Shown here: piece by piece, positions 1-12,300 of the stretch | How positions within the stretch are numbered: the first letter of the stretch is position 1 | Layout of the letters: every line of letters begins with the position of its first letter | Assembly (NCBI GenBank): GCA_023238725.1 | Contig: CM041552.1 | Span: 12,315,147-12,379,146, forward strand | Direction of reading: 5' to 3' | Source of the DNA: Scortum barcoo | Lineage: Eukaryota > Chordata > Actinopteri > Centrarchiformes > Terapontidae | DNA length: 64,000 bases | Notes under the pieces: generated by a model | Database searches by the model: none | What the model was told of the DNA's origin: nothing | Seen by the model: only the letters and a program-made list of their open reading frames with translations | Made by a program: the position numbers and the translations under genes

Positions 1-1099
1 TTAAAAATGTCCAACACCTATGTGTGTTACATACAATTTATTAAGTATATATTTTGTGTTACAAAAATCTCAAATTGCTCGAAATTGCTTGAAAGTTAAA
101 TATAATTAACTTCTCCAGGCTGCTCTGAAACAGTCATGTCATGATGTAGAATTCGAGTTTTAATTCTTTGGTACAAGATTCGTAGTTAAACCACCATAAA
201 CATGAATCGAAATGAAACGATTTAAGGATAAAATATAACTTTCTGTTAGCTGCAAGGGTTGGACAATATGTCCTCAATACCAGTTAAGAATGAACTCGTG
301 TTTAAGAGACTGTGCTGTGTTTTATGTTGATCTCCAAAGTGCGATCAAGTCCAAAGACAACACAGTCAAATCTTTCACAGTCGGAAAAATGTTTCAGCAG
401 GAAAACTAAAAAAACTCCTGCTTTATGACACTTGGCACTTTTAAACTCAAATTGCAAACAGTTGGCAGCACTTCCTCTACAATGGCTGCCAGAAACTAGT
501 GCTGCTTTAAAGTGACATGCAGCTCTCATCACGAGACAGCAGTGAGGGGATGCCAGCGGAGCCAGACTAATGAATGATTCATAAATGTTTATCTGTATGC
601 TGGTTGAAGTTGGAGCCAATGCACCGAGGGTAACGGGAAGCAAATGCAGATGTGAGCCTACAGATGTTTGCCTGATTCACTGGGGGTATAGCCTGCTGCT
701 GGACTGGGGTTACACCTCATGTGAGGCTCGTTGAATCACACGAATCACACCTCACAGATTCGAGGTTGCTTACAAATCTGCAGGAAATGAGGTAAGAGAC
801 CGTGCAATCCTTGCATAGAAGAATGTGTCATCTGTGCAGAGATCATGTGTTTGGCTGCAGGTCTAACCACACATCACATCCACAATGGGTGTAATTGACA
901 CTATGTCCCCTTGATGTCGCTCTCTGCTTCCTTCCTTCCTCCTCCTCCTCCTCTGCTCCCTGCAGCCTCCTGCTGTCCGTCTCCATCTCCTTGAAAACCT
1001 TATCAGCTGAAGTCATCAGTCGCTCCGGTTTGGCCATAATGTGACATTTAAAGAAGAGATATCAACTGATGTAAAAGCTGAATTCACCTTTATCCTGTT
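1..1099. other. Upstream flank of ttc9b, no gene seen
   Basis: I see no coding exon here. The sequence is A/T-rich with scattered short open frames that have no recognisable protein. A pyrimidine-rich patch near 925-965 (cct repeats) is simple sequence. A poly-T run follows at about 1100-1114. This stretch lies 5' of the ttc9b promoter and may hold distal regulatory DNA, but nothing specific can be named. Confidence 0.6.
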
Positions 1100-1452
1100 T
1101 TTTTTTTTTTTTTTATTGTGAGGACCGGCCACCTCCAAACAATGGGAGTGACGTAATCTGTTATCTTTTACAAGGCTAATTATTAACCATTTAAATATTT
1201 TTAAACAATAGAGGACTTAGGATGGTGTAAATAGGGCGTACCCATTGCCTAATAGTCTAATAAATATGCATTTTTTTAAATTAATGGACAGACATAACTA
1301 TTGCTTTATCATCAACATACTTGTTTTAATAATTTATTAAAGTGCAGTGTCGTTTTCACTCATGAACGATCGTTTCTGCACATTTCCTCCTTTTTTTGTC
1401 ATAAAATCCGGACTGCAGCAACGCCTCACGACTTCTCTTTTTTTCCCCCACA

Positions 1453-1683
1453 ATGCTGTGCGGCAGGGGTTTGTCCTGTGCGTGCGCTGTTTGTGGTGCT
1501 GAAGCTGCGCGTGCCTCGGAGGCTGCTGCCATAGAAATCCACCCGAGCATCCTTCCGCGAGAGGACCGGAGCGAGGACTCTCCTCTTTTTGTGTGTCCGG
1601 AGATTGAGGATGTTTGTGTCAGCTTCTCCGGCCTCACCGGGCTCTTTATAACCGCAGACATCTCTGAAATCACCTCGTATTGA
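1453..1683 (+). other. Possible upstream ORF, 76 codons, in the ttc9b 5' region
   Basis: An ATG at 1453 with A at -3 opens a 76-codon frame ending in TGA at 1681-1683, about 200 bases before the ttc9b start. The predicted peptide is Ala/Cys/Ser-rich and matches no family I know. It matters only if transcription starts upstream of 1453. If the TATA-like box at 1645 is used, this frame is not in the mRNA. Confidence 0.25.
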
Positions 1684-1852
1684 TTGGAGCACAAGCTGTG
1701 ATCCGGAGGCGCCGCTGAAGCTTTTTCGAGGCTCGTCGTCTCTCCGGTGCCGCCGCCTGCCCCGCCGCCTCTGCCGCTCCATCCCGCATCCTTTATGCAC
1801 AGCACGCTGCTCCGGTCCCCGCCGACGAAACACACCTTCGTGTCCGAGCACC

Positions 1853-1879
1853 ATGGCCCGCTCCGGCCGCCTTCACTGA
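1853..1879 (+). promoter_or_regulatory. Minimal uORF with optimal Kozak context just before the ttc9b start
   Basis: The ATG at 1853 sits in CACCATGG (A at -3, G at +4), a near-perfect initiation context and better than that of the main ATG at 1885 (G at -3, G at +4). It reads MARSGRLH and stops at TGA 1877-1879, five bases before the main start. In eukaryotic scanning such an element would be expected to capture many ribosomes and make ttc9b translation depend on leaky scanning or close reinitiation. Whether the fish mRNA includes it needs a transcript start, but it lies only 32 bases upstream of the CDS, so inclusion is likely. Confidence 0.55.
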
Positions 1880-1884
1880 GAGAC

Positions 1885-2254
1885 ATGGAAGCCAAACAGC
1901 ACCCGATAAAGAGCCTGAAAAGCTACCCGGAGACCGGCGGCCGGAGTCTGGCGGCGGCCGCCGGAGGAGACGGCGGCGGGTGTCGAGCCGGCTCCGCTGA
2001 AATGGAGATGGAGGCGAAGATCCAGAAAGCCATCGACTTCAAGGCGGAGGGTCACCGCTGCTACAAGGAGAAGAAATTCCGGGAGGCGATCGGCAAGTAC
2101 CACCGGGCGCTGCTGCAGCTGAAAGGGGTGCATGTGGTCGACGGGACGACGGGCTCCGAGGTCAACCTGCTGAGCCAAGCCGCCGCCAAGCTCACCGAGG
2201 AGCAGCGGAGAGCCGTGGAGAGCACCGAGATCGAGTGCTACGACAGCCTGACAG
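1885..2254 (+). CDS. ttc9b: ttc9b coding exon 1
   Basis: This exon encodes residues 1-123 and the first base of codon 124. It contains the low-complexity Ala/Gly N-terminus, the first TPR with its basic YKEKKFREAIGKYHRALLQLK helix, a variable linker (about residues 84-103), and the start of the second TPR, ending at ECYDSLT. The splice donor is ACAG|GTGAGA at 2255. The exon lies wholly inside the CpG island and is GC-rich compared with exons 2 and 3, as is usual for first exons. Confidence 0.92.
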
Positions 2255-5200
2255 GTGAGAGGAGTCCACCTCCGTCCGCCTCGGTTCAGCGGGTTTACAG
2301 CAGATGTGCTTGCTCCTGCAGGTGCTGGATGCAGATACAACTCCGCGTCTTTGTCAGGGGACCTGTAACGAAGAATATGAGGGCATGTGCACACCATCTG
2401 AACAAATTACAGCTTTGTTCAGCTTGGTGTCACAATAGTGTCATTGCTATGCCAGTGTCACCTTTATGTGGAGACCCCCAGTAATTTCAGGATGATTTGA
2501 GGTGAAAATGTAGCCCATTATTAAGACAACAGAGAAACAGACAGGGGAAAAGCCTCCTGTTATAGGAGATGCATACATAAAGCTGCATCAGTGTGAGACA
2601 AGTTCACCAGGCTGCTGTGTTGTAACATTTCACAGGGGGGGTCTGAGGTGAGAGGATGCCCCCTGAACCATCCACTGGGTGATGTAAGGCCTCGTCTGAT
2701 GGCACCGCTTTGCAGTGACTTATTGACACTGAGCTCCTGGAGCACAGAGAAGATTAACTCATTACTGCTCTCTGACAGTGTTTATACCTGGTTACTTCTC
2801 ACTTCATGTTCCTGCGAGTCCAAACTTTTAGGAATGTATGTGTATGTGGATTAATCAGTCATTCATTTGGCTTGTGAAATGTCAGGAAACGTCCATCACA
2901 GTTTTCTAAAGCGCACTTTGACGACTTCTCATCTAAATATTTTCACTTTAAAATGATATAAAACAGAGAAGAGTCGCAAAACCTCACACTGGAGAAACTG
3001 GAACTAGAAAACATTTGATAGAAAGAAATCAAGTAATCAGCTGATTGCTTCAGCTCTATTTTTACACTTAACGTATTTATTTGTGAAATAAACTAAATTT
3101 ATAGATTTCTGGAGTCAGAATTAAACATAATTCACCCAACAGATGAAACGTTTAATATTATAGTCATACAAGCACATTTTCAGCTGTATAATCTTGCAGA
3201 GCCACTGTTAAAACAGCAACAACATACTGATGAAGATAGATCAAACCACAGAAATAATACCTCCAGAGATTTGGACCACATCTCATCGCCTTCTTCAGTT
3301 AAAATCTCTGGAAAAGGGCACTAATTGATCACTGAGTTGTGTTGACTTGGCTAAGAATGAACCTCAAACTGTGATTATACAGTTATTGGAAGAAGGTTGT
3401 GTGGTTATTATGCTATTATTTTACATATTTCACTTTATTTCAAGGAGTTTGAGAAGAAATATCCATCAGTCAATCAGCCAATTACATTTCAGTTGCTGTT
3501 CATCATCCCTGACTGCTCAAGCTAAATTTTCACTATTTTAGAGAATATTCAGGACAAAATATGTCTTGTAGTTTTTTGTTAATTTAAACAACAAAATAAT
3601 GAAAATTGTGATAAACTGTATCAAGAAGTATCCACAATATGGTCAGAGTGACATAAGAAAGATATAATCATAAATTATGTTGCCAAGCTTTGGGGTGAAA
3701 ATGTCATATTTATTGACCACAGTATGTCTGAACACCAGATCATGAGACACTGCAGCACTAATGAGACGTCTCTACACGCGTGGACGTTGTGATTTTGGGT
3801 CACGACTGCGGCCCGATGTTGTGTCTGCCACAGCCAACCTGCCATGATGCGTTGAAGGTCGCCTCGTTCTGCGCAGCGTTCGGGGCCTGTCTGGAGCCCG
3901 TGGGGAGGCCACTGTGGCGTGAAGGGAAGGTGGGGGAGGTAGGGGAGGGACGGTGCAATACCGGAGGAAAAAATAAAAAAGGTGGAACTGGGGGAGGACG
4001 GCGCAGTAGGTCTGGTGGAAATGAAAGAGAGAGGAAGTCTGTTCGAGGAGTAGTAGAGAGCAGTGGAACAGAAAGAGGGGAGGAGGAGGGGGAGGAAGGG
4101 ACTGCTGGCACGCGACAGGGTGCCATATTTACCATGGCAACCATAACTGGGCCTTTTCCCTCTCGTTGTATTAATACAGCTCTTAGCTTCTCCCCTCACT
4201 GCTGCTTCAAACAGGAGTGTGAGCACATACACACACACAAAGAAACCTCACTTCAACCTCGCTTTGCCATCAATGACTCTGTTTACACCGACTTTATAGT
4301 ATAACCTGTATATTGCTGCTGATATGCATAACGACCGAGGATGTCTGCTTCACATTATGGCACATCAGAAACCCCCTTAAACCTGCCGTGAACTCGATCT
4401 TTCTGTCATGTTTATATATTTATATCTCCATGCTAAATGAGCTGCTGTCAACAAATCCTGCGAAAAGACCAAAAACAACAACGTGTTAGTCCGTCTTCTG
4501 AGTGCTCTCCGGCTCCCCTCCCCTCTCTGTCTCACACCCCGGCATATTCGTTTCTACTGATAATGTAAATATTAAACAGAAAAATATGGTTTTAAAGTAG
4601 GATGAGTAATATCCTAAAACAACTGGCGCTGTGGGTTTTAATAAACTGTACGTCTATCGGGTACTATTTAAAGCGATGGATTAATACACATTTAGCTCTC
4701 AAGTGGGTATTTAATAGTCTTTGTACAGCAATGGAGCGCTGCGGCACTGAGGAATAAGAAATACTTGCTAGTGGGATAAAGTCATTGTTGTACAATAAGA
4801 GAAATTATATGAAAAATAAGGTCATCTCAAGTCTGTCAGAGCTTGAGCAGTAAAATAATCATTATTGCTTGTTTGGAGTACCCTCACATAATTTGAAATA
4901 CCCGAGAGAATGTATTTATTTGATAATGAAAGCATTTTGCTTTGCTTAATTTGACTAACTGGGATAAACATGGCTCTTCTGTGATTAATACTCTAGCAAA
5001 TATTTTAAGATATTCACTTTGAGATAATTTATTGATAAGCTCCCACCCAACTCTTAATATCTCAGTAAAATCATACTTATTTCACTGATGTCCGACAATG
5101 TAGCAGACGTGATTATTTCATATTCAAGGTCGTAGCAGTCCATGTTTTCCTCAGTCTGTGGTTATGACTAAAACAAAATGGCCATTAATTAAAGAACAGA

Positions 5201-6319
5201 ATGAAAATGAAGTCTCTTACAATTTTCAGAAGTAACTCTTCCGCTGAAATTAAGCAGTGATTTACTGGATGGACACTGTTTTAATCAAGCTGAGGTCTTT
5301 GTGGTGCGGCTCCACCTGGTTACCCAGAGTCCTGCTGGACGGTGGTCACTGTGGTTATGAGTGAGGAGCTGCCATTTGATTGGCCGACAGTCTGTGACGC
5401 ATGACGGGCAAGCAACAGCAGCACCAGTTACACATGTGAGAGTGTTTGTGGTGTGTGTGTAGGTGTGTTTATGTGTGGGTGTTTGTCTCAGCATTCACAG
5501 GCCTGAGGAGCACCAGCTGGCTAAAGGGATGTGGATAGTGTGTGTTTTTATTGTGTTTGTGTGTGAGTGTGTGTGTGTGAGTGTGTGTGTGAGTTGCTCT
5601 CAGCGCTGCTCGTCCTGCCGTTCACTGCTGACATTGCTGATTGTGTTTAAGTGGAGTGTATTGGTGTGTGTGTGCATTTTGAGTCGATACGTGTGTGTCA
5701 GTGTGTGTGTGTCCTTCCCTTCTTGACTTTGCTGTGATGAGGGCATCAGTGGAAAGTAACTACAGTACATTTACTCAAGTGCTGTACTTGTGCACAGTTC
5801 TCTAGTACTCACACTTTACTTTAGTATTTCCATTTTGAGCAGCTCCACATTTCAAAGAGAATTACTTACACATAAACACACATTGGATTCACAGATAAAA
5901 TTAGTAATTATTTTACTAATTAATATTTCACATTGATTAATCTTTTGATGATGGCCATTTAAGTAACTCTTAATAAAAAATGACAAATATTCTCTCATTT
6001 TTGTGTCTTAATTGTGATGATTTGCTTCTGTCCATTGAAAATAACTGTTATTTGCAGCCCTACTTTAAGAACATTTAGCAAATAATACTTTTACCAAAGT
6101 AACACAGGAGACTTACTTGTAATGAAGTATTTTCTTTGGTGCTTATACTACTTCCAGCTCTAGTGTTTTGTGTCAATCACAGCAACTTTTGAAAATGTTG
6201 ATGAGTGAGACAGTTTTACTGCATACACTGAATGCTGAGTGCGCTCTGCCACCAGCTCAGCACATTAATACAGAACACAAGATGTAAGATGTAAGTGGAG
6301 GAAAAAAAAACACACACAA

Positions 6320-6367
<48 letters not shown>

Positions 6368-9300
6368 ATAAATATATAAAGGAAAAGGGGATAGTGGTGG
6401 AGATAAATGTGAGATAGACTAAATGATTGTTTTAGGAAAGAGGCAGGCAACAGTGAAAATATGAGTTTTTAACGTTATATAGGCGGTTTAATGTGGTTAA
6501 AGAGCAGAGAAACAGAGGAATAAGTCTCAGCACCAACAGTTACCTGATTCTGTCAAACAGAAAGACGATGGGTGATGAATGTCCTATTTGCTGGCCTTGT
6601 TAAGGAGACACCCTACAGTAAGTCTGTGTGTCCCTGCAGGGCTGTATCTAAGTGGGTTACACCACCACCACCACCGTCTGTGTCTGTCGCAGTTCACAGT
6701 GGTGCAACATGTTGGCCGGAGGCAGACTGCCTGCCTGCCCGCCTCAGCCATCCATCCACCCACCACAAACACACTGGGAGGCACATACAGAAATAACAGA
6801 TGTGACTGCAGTTTGTTTGCTCTTTTTCCTGATATTGATCACGAAGAGGCACTTTCAGCAGCAGCTAGTGTGCGTTTACATAAACAGCACGCAGACAGAC
6901 TTGAATCCACCACTTTAGAGGCTTTAATAAGTTTTAAATGTACATTAGAGAGCGTGCAGAGAATGCAGGACAGTGTGGTCGTGTTGTGAGAGCAATCAAT
7001 CTGACTTTTCATTAACTCCTGCTTGCTCTGATCTCTCCCTGAAATCTGCCTTTGTTCCTTCTGACTGGCTCAATCTGTGAATGAGTCATAAGTTGTTGCC
7101 TTAGGAGAGGCGCAGCAGGAGGAGATGAGTGAAATTGTTTGTTTTATAACACCAGCCACCTTTTTATTCAACTGCTTGCCACGTTGATGATCCAGCAATT
7201 TCCACCCACTCGTCACGTTTAAAAAAAAAAAAAATTGTTAAAGGGAATGAAAATAAAAAACATGAAAAATGTATTTCTGTGTGTTTGAAATTAAGAAAGA
7301 GCAACTTTTATAGTGTGCATCACCAGTTAATAATGGGCTTTTGCATCAACATGCAGATGCTTAACTGAGGGATAATAAGAGGATTATTTGACCTGAATAA
7401 GACATTTAAATAAACCTTTTTCCCGCTGGTGTTTGTAGAGACTGTGTGCTGCTTTAGATTGTAACACACATCTTACACTGCCTTATCTATAATACTTGTA
7501 ATTTCCTGTTCACAAGGAAATAAAATGTTAAATATAGCCACAAGATGCGATTAGTGGGGCTTAAACACAAAGAGAGTCTGAAACTTTGAGCAAGTAACAT
7601 GCTGATGGTTTTTAAAGCAAATTTTCTCTGGCGAATCAAAACAGTTAAGTTGCGGACCAGAAAACCAAAACAATAACATAAACTCTAGACGTCAAAATGC
7701 TCCCTGCAGCTGAGGGGAACTGCAATCAGGTTTAATTAAAGGTTCGTTACTGTGAACAACCGCTTTTACATTACACATAATCGTTTGATCCATTATTAGT
7801 ATAAAAATATTGATGAGAGCAGCTTTAGTGATAAATACTTAATTTAGTTCCGAATGCATTAACATTAAAATCCATTCCTCGTTAGAACGACTGGAAAAAT
7901 CAATCTCAAAGTGCTATATTCATTTGAATTTCTGTGTGACACCATATACACCTGGTATTAAAATTAATTCTGTATCCAGATCCGTGAACTGGATTAGGAA
8001 AAATGCATGTTAATGGCAGGTGTAAATGCATTAGGTTAAGGTTAGACCAGACCACAACTAGGAGTTGTAGGTTTGCATTGTTCACAGGTGTAAATGCAAT
8101 GTGCACAACACGACCACATAAAAAAAAAAAAAAACTAAAGTAACGTCATCTCACTCTGATTCATTACTGCTTACTTAAGACATCCCAGCAAACGCTACAG
8201 GTAGTAGCCGTAACCTGGGACGCACCATGTTTGTTATTAGCTAGCCCCACCAAACTAATTTGCGTACTGAATTTTGAGTTCATTTTACACAAATTGTAAG
8301 AGCGAACACGCATGGGTCTGATGTCATCACTGAGATATCCGAACACAGATCACATGTTAATTAAAAGGGTATATGTGTGCATCCAGAACCTTGCGGGCAT
8401 TTCACTGAACTTTTGAACCATGACACGCAATTAAAGCTCGTATGTGTAAGATTTAATGAGCCTGTTGGTGGCACCAACATCTGCTCCCTGCTGGACCGGA
8501 GATAAAAGCGTCGGCTTCACCATCAATCCTGAGACACAGAGCTGCACTTTCTCACCAGCCTTGAAGACTCACCACATCACAGCCTCTCAGCCCACTCTTT
8601 CTTCAGGAGGGGGCTGTATTAGAATAATGTCAGTGATGTGCAACACCACAGACGGGTTGATTTCACCCGTCCACTCTAACACCACTGCGAGCGAAACAGT
8701 CAAGGCTTGCTTATAAAAGCAGAACAGAATACAAAACTCCTCCCTTTCATCTCCTGCCAGCTCTGTCACCAGGGGACGTGGTGCAAGAGATAAAGGCAGA
8801 AGAAGAAGAAAGTGAGGACGAGAGGAGATGGGGAAAAGGAATATGAGATAGAGGGGTCAGGACGAGGAGAGAGCAGGGTTGTATAAGCAGTCGGGAGAGG
8901 AAAAGGACATGCCCCGGCGCTTTAGGGGAGAAAAAATATGCTGGTAGGAGGATGGAGGAGGGTAAAAGAAGCCATGCGAGGGTGAGAAGGGGGATGGGGC
9001 GGGGGGAGTTTGGTTGGTGTTCCTCCCTCTGTGCATGCACGTCTGCCATTGAAAGGGCGGACGGAGCAGAACGAGAACCGCGCGAGCGTCGTGTGCCAGG
9101 GCTGCAGATGGCGTGGCATTGCTGTCAGGGGCACGACTGGCACTCTCACTACTGTACCACTCACACTGTACTGCTCGCTCTGTACCAAATCTACAAACCA
9201 CCACACAGCTGAGAGGGAGAGGGAGAGAGATTTGGAGGATGGGGGAAGGGGTGAGTCAGTAGGAAAGATGCAGAGGCTGAAATGAGGGAGGGAGTAAAAC

Positions 9301-12300
9301 CAAGGGAGCGTGAGAAACTGGACAGAACTCTTAAATATGATGGGATTAAACGACAGAGGAGGGAGGGTTGGACTGTAAAGGAGAGTGATGAGCAGTGAAG
9401 GAAAGGAGAAAAATGCTTGCCTCTATGACCTCTAAGTAGTCAAGGGAGGGTTTTTAGAGCTGCACTTGTGTTTGATTTTTTCATTTATTATTATTATTAT
9501 TGTGAGAGGGAGGACACTGAGAAATCCAATCCAGACCAGACTGATTTATATCAGAAACCTGACAGAGCCAGATGAGTCCTGTCACAAGAGTAAATAAGAT
9601 TCAGTCATCTGTCAGGAATAGAAGAAAAGAGAGGAGACAGGCAAGGACTCAGTGGCAGAGATGGAGGGGGAGACAGAAGAGGAGCGGGGAAGGCAACAAG
9701 CAAATATTTTTATTAAGCTTTTTGTCAGATCTATTTTTAACTGAAGCTCTGTAAGTGTTCACAAAATTGGTGCAGTTTCAGATTTTCATGAATTAAAGCC
9801 AGCACAGCAGAAAACAGAACATGGTGATCCCACAAGAACACAAAGTTAACATTGTGAAAAACAAAACAAACAAACAGAGATTTACAAGACATGTAAAAAA
9901 ATGAATAAGATGAAGAGTCTACAGCCATGTTAGCAGCTCAGTGAGGCTATTCTGAGGCACAACGGTGCTTTGAGCTAAATGCTAACATCAGCATGGTAAC
10001 ATGCTCACAACATGGATGTATTAGAGGACCTGGTTACTGGATGCCCCCAAATAAGTCCAATAAGAGTTGCCTGAATGATGCATATGCAAAAACATTACTA
10101 GTTTTTGGGTTATCCACTGAATATGTGCACAGTAGGATTAAATCCATTATGTCTGATCTAGTCAGCCTTTTAAATGCCTTTTAGAAAGAGATGTCTTCTC
10201 TTTATAAAAATAAAATCCCAATGGTTTAAAAATATACCACACAAAGAACAATAATGGACCATGTTTATAGCTGGAAGTGTCCTGACAACAGGTTTACAGA
10301 CATTTCTTTTACATCAGTGGGGAAAATGCTTTTTGGGCCACGTGGGGGACTTTTTTGTTGCAAAACCACAAGTGGCTACAATTAAAAGCAAGGCTGAACA
10401 GCAGCACACTATCCAGGTGTTATAAAACATCCATGGCTCACAGTGACAATGCTAACATGCTGCTGCTTAATGCAATGACAATGCTAATGTTCACCATCTT
10501 CGTTTGGCATGTCATAATTCAGTTTTGCAGGTATTTGTCCAAAGACCTGGACAAAATAAAATTTCAATCTGATGATGGTCCTATATAAAAAGTTTTTTAT
10601 GACATGTCACTAAAAACCAAAGAAGAAGAGCAAATCTGATTCTCAAATCATTTGGTCAACGCGACACTGAAGGGGGCTCAGATGTTTTCTTTGCTGGTAG
10701 AAGGATGTAAGCGGTGAACAGTCAGGCACATTTAATGTGGTTAGTGAGCATGTGGTCTGGTTGCACTACAGTGTGTAATCAGACCCCATGACTCACCAGC
10801 TGTGAACAAGGAATAAAGATTTGTGTTAAAGTACCTTTGGCAGAATTGCATTCATCACATTATGCTGACACTAAAGGGATTTATTATAATGTTTTAGTCA
10901 TGTTTGTGTAGGGTTTGTGACGTGTTGTGTGTGGTATGTATGTGTGTGATTCAGATCTTTGGATCATTTTTGATATGCACTGACAGTTGTCTGAAGTAAT
11001 AATAAATTGAAAGCATCTGTCAAAGTTTTTTTTAAGTCCTTAGTTGAAAGTCATGGCATCAGCTGAGAGCAAACTGAAACAGATGCCCTTTTCTGACACC
11101 CACAGAGAGGGAGAGCAAGTGCAAGAGAAAGACAGATAGAGAAATGCAGAATATTCATCCTCTGTAAGCCATCAGTAATGACAATTTACTGAAGCTATTT
11201 GCACACATCTAACACCCCGTGCTCCAGTGGACAGTGCAGAGTAAACCAATTGGCTGTTTATTTTTATCCGCTGAGCTCCATGTTGATAAAAAGCTGTGTT
11301 GGTTGCTATCTGAGCTTTCCCTACTCGGTCTGCTCCGGCCTGACACTGAATGCTTTATTACATTCACTCCCGGGGGTTGACATTGAAAACTTGTCCTTGT
11401 TACAGCCTGTTTGTGACGGCAGTGAAATGTAAAGGTTGTGTGCTCAGCCCGTTTAGCTGATTCAGCACTGAGGGTTTACCAAAGTTGGTTCCTACTAGTG
11501 CTGTCAAATTTTTCAAAAGGTTTAGAGCTAAAATGGGATATTTCTAGCTGCTAATCAATTATCTTATATGAACAATGGGTCAGATGACTACCTGCGTGTG
11601 AAAAAGTAGTGATGGAACTCACAATTATCACACAACTTTACAGCTCTCCTCAGCAAATGTAGTGCAAATTTTTACCAAATTTCTAGAAAATTGGTAAAAG
11701 AAAACAACAAATTACTGTGTGTTTCCACCCACTATGATTATGCAGATATTAGGAGTTGATTCATCGAGATAAGCAGCTGGTGCCATTAATTCTCCGGCAC
11801 GATGCCATTAAACCATTGCAGAGGAAGGTGCAACAAGATGACAAAACGAAAAGAGCGCCAGTTGAACCTCAAAAGGTGAAAAACAATGTGGAAAACGTGA
11901 TGGAGAGGTTGATGTTATATTTATTTCATGTTTTCATTTGAAGAGCGTTACAGTGTCCTCATCACTCCATGCAGATATTATCAGTATGTGCACTTTGGTA
12001 CATTTTGTTTTTATACATAAATCAGCTTTCCCACCTCAGCCAAGCATGAAAACTATTTTGTGATATTTTGACTTTTATTTAGATTTTTTTGTTAAATAAA
12101 GAGAAGTGGATATAAACACATTTCATGTTTTAGTTTGATGGCCCACAGCTTTGTTTTGGTTCACTGTCACTCAGTTAGTTTTCAGTGCACAAGAAGCTCT
12201 AAAGACCTACTGCATGTTACCTTTTCTGTCCCAGTCACACTTAGTATCTAGCTGATGAACATAATGGCACATTTAGCAATGAAAGAGCCAAATATTCCCC

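Larger units (their letters stand above)
1100..1884 (+). promoter_or_regulatory. ttc9b: ttc9b promoter and 5' UTR region, left part of a CpG island
   Basis: Base composition changes sharply from A/T-rich DNA to G/C- and CpG-rich DNA at about 1440 and stays so through exon 1 to about 2290, as in a vertebrate CpG-island promoter. A CRE-like TGACGTAA lies at 1149-1156. A TATA-like TTTATAA lies at 1645-1651, which would suggest transcription starting near 1675-1685, but CpG-island promoters often start at several places and no start site can be fixed from sequence. Two upstream ATGs with short frames lie inside this stretch and are listed separately. An in-frame ATG at 1795 with no intervening stop could extend the protein by 30 residues, but its context is poor (T at -3, C at +4). 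Confidence 0.55.

Noticed and set aside
1356..2397. Long minus-strand frames across the CpG island (1356-1895, 1426-1854, 1873-2397)
   Set aside because: GC-rich DNA has few stop codons; these are antisense shadows of ttc9b exon 1 and its 5' region.
3263..3311. Small inverted repeat CCAGAGATTT / AAATCTCTGG with a 29-base loop
   Set aside because: A 10-base stem of ordinary composition. Too short to claim a microRNA or other RNA gene.
5463..5726. 87-codon Cys/Val-rich frame
   Set aside because: Direct translation of TG microsatellite DNA.
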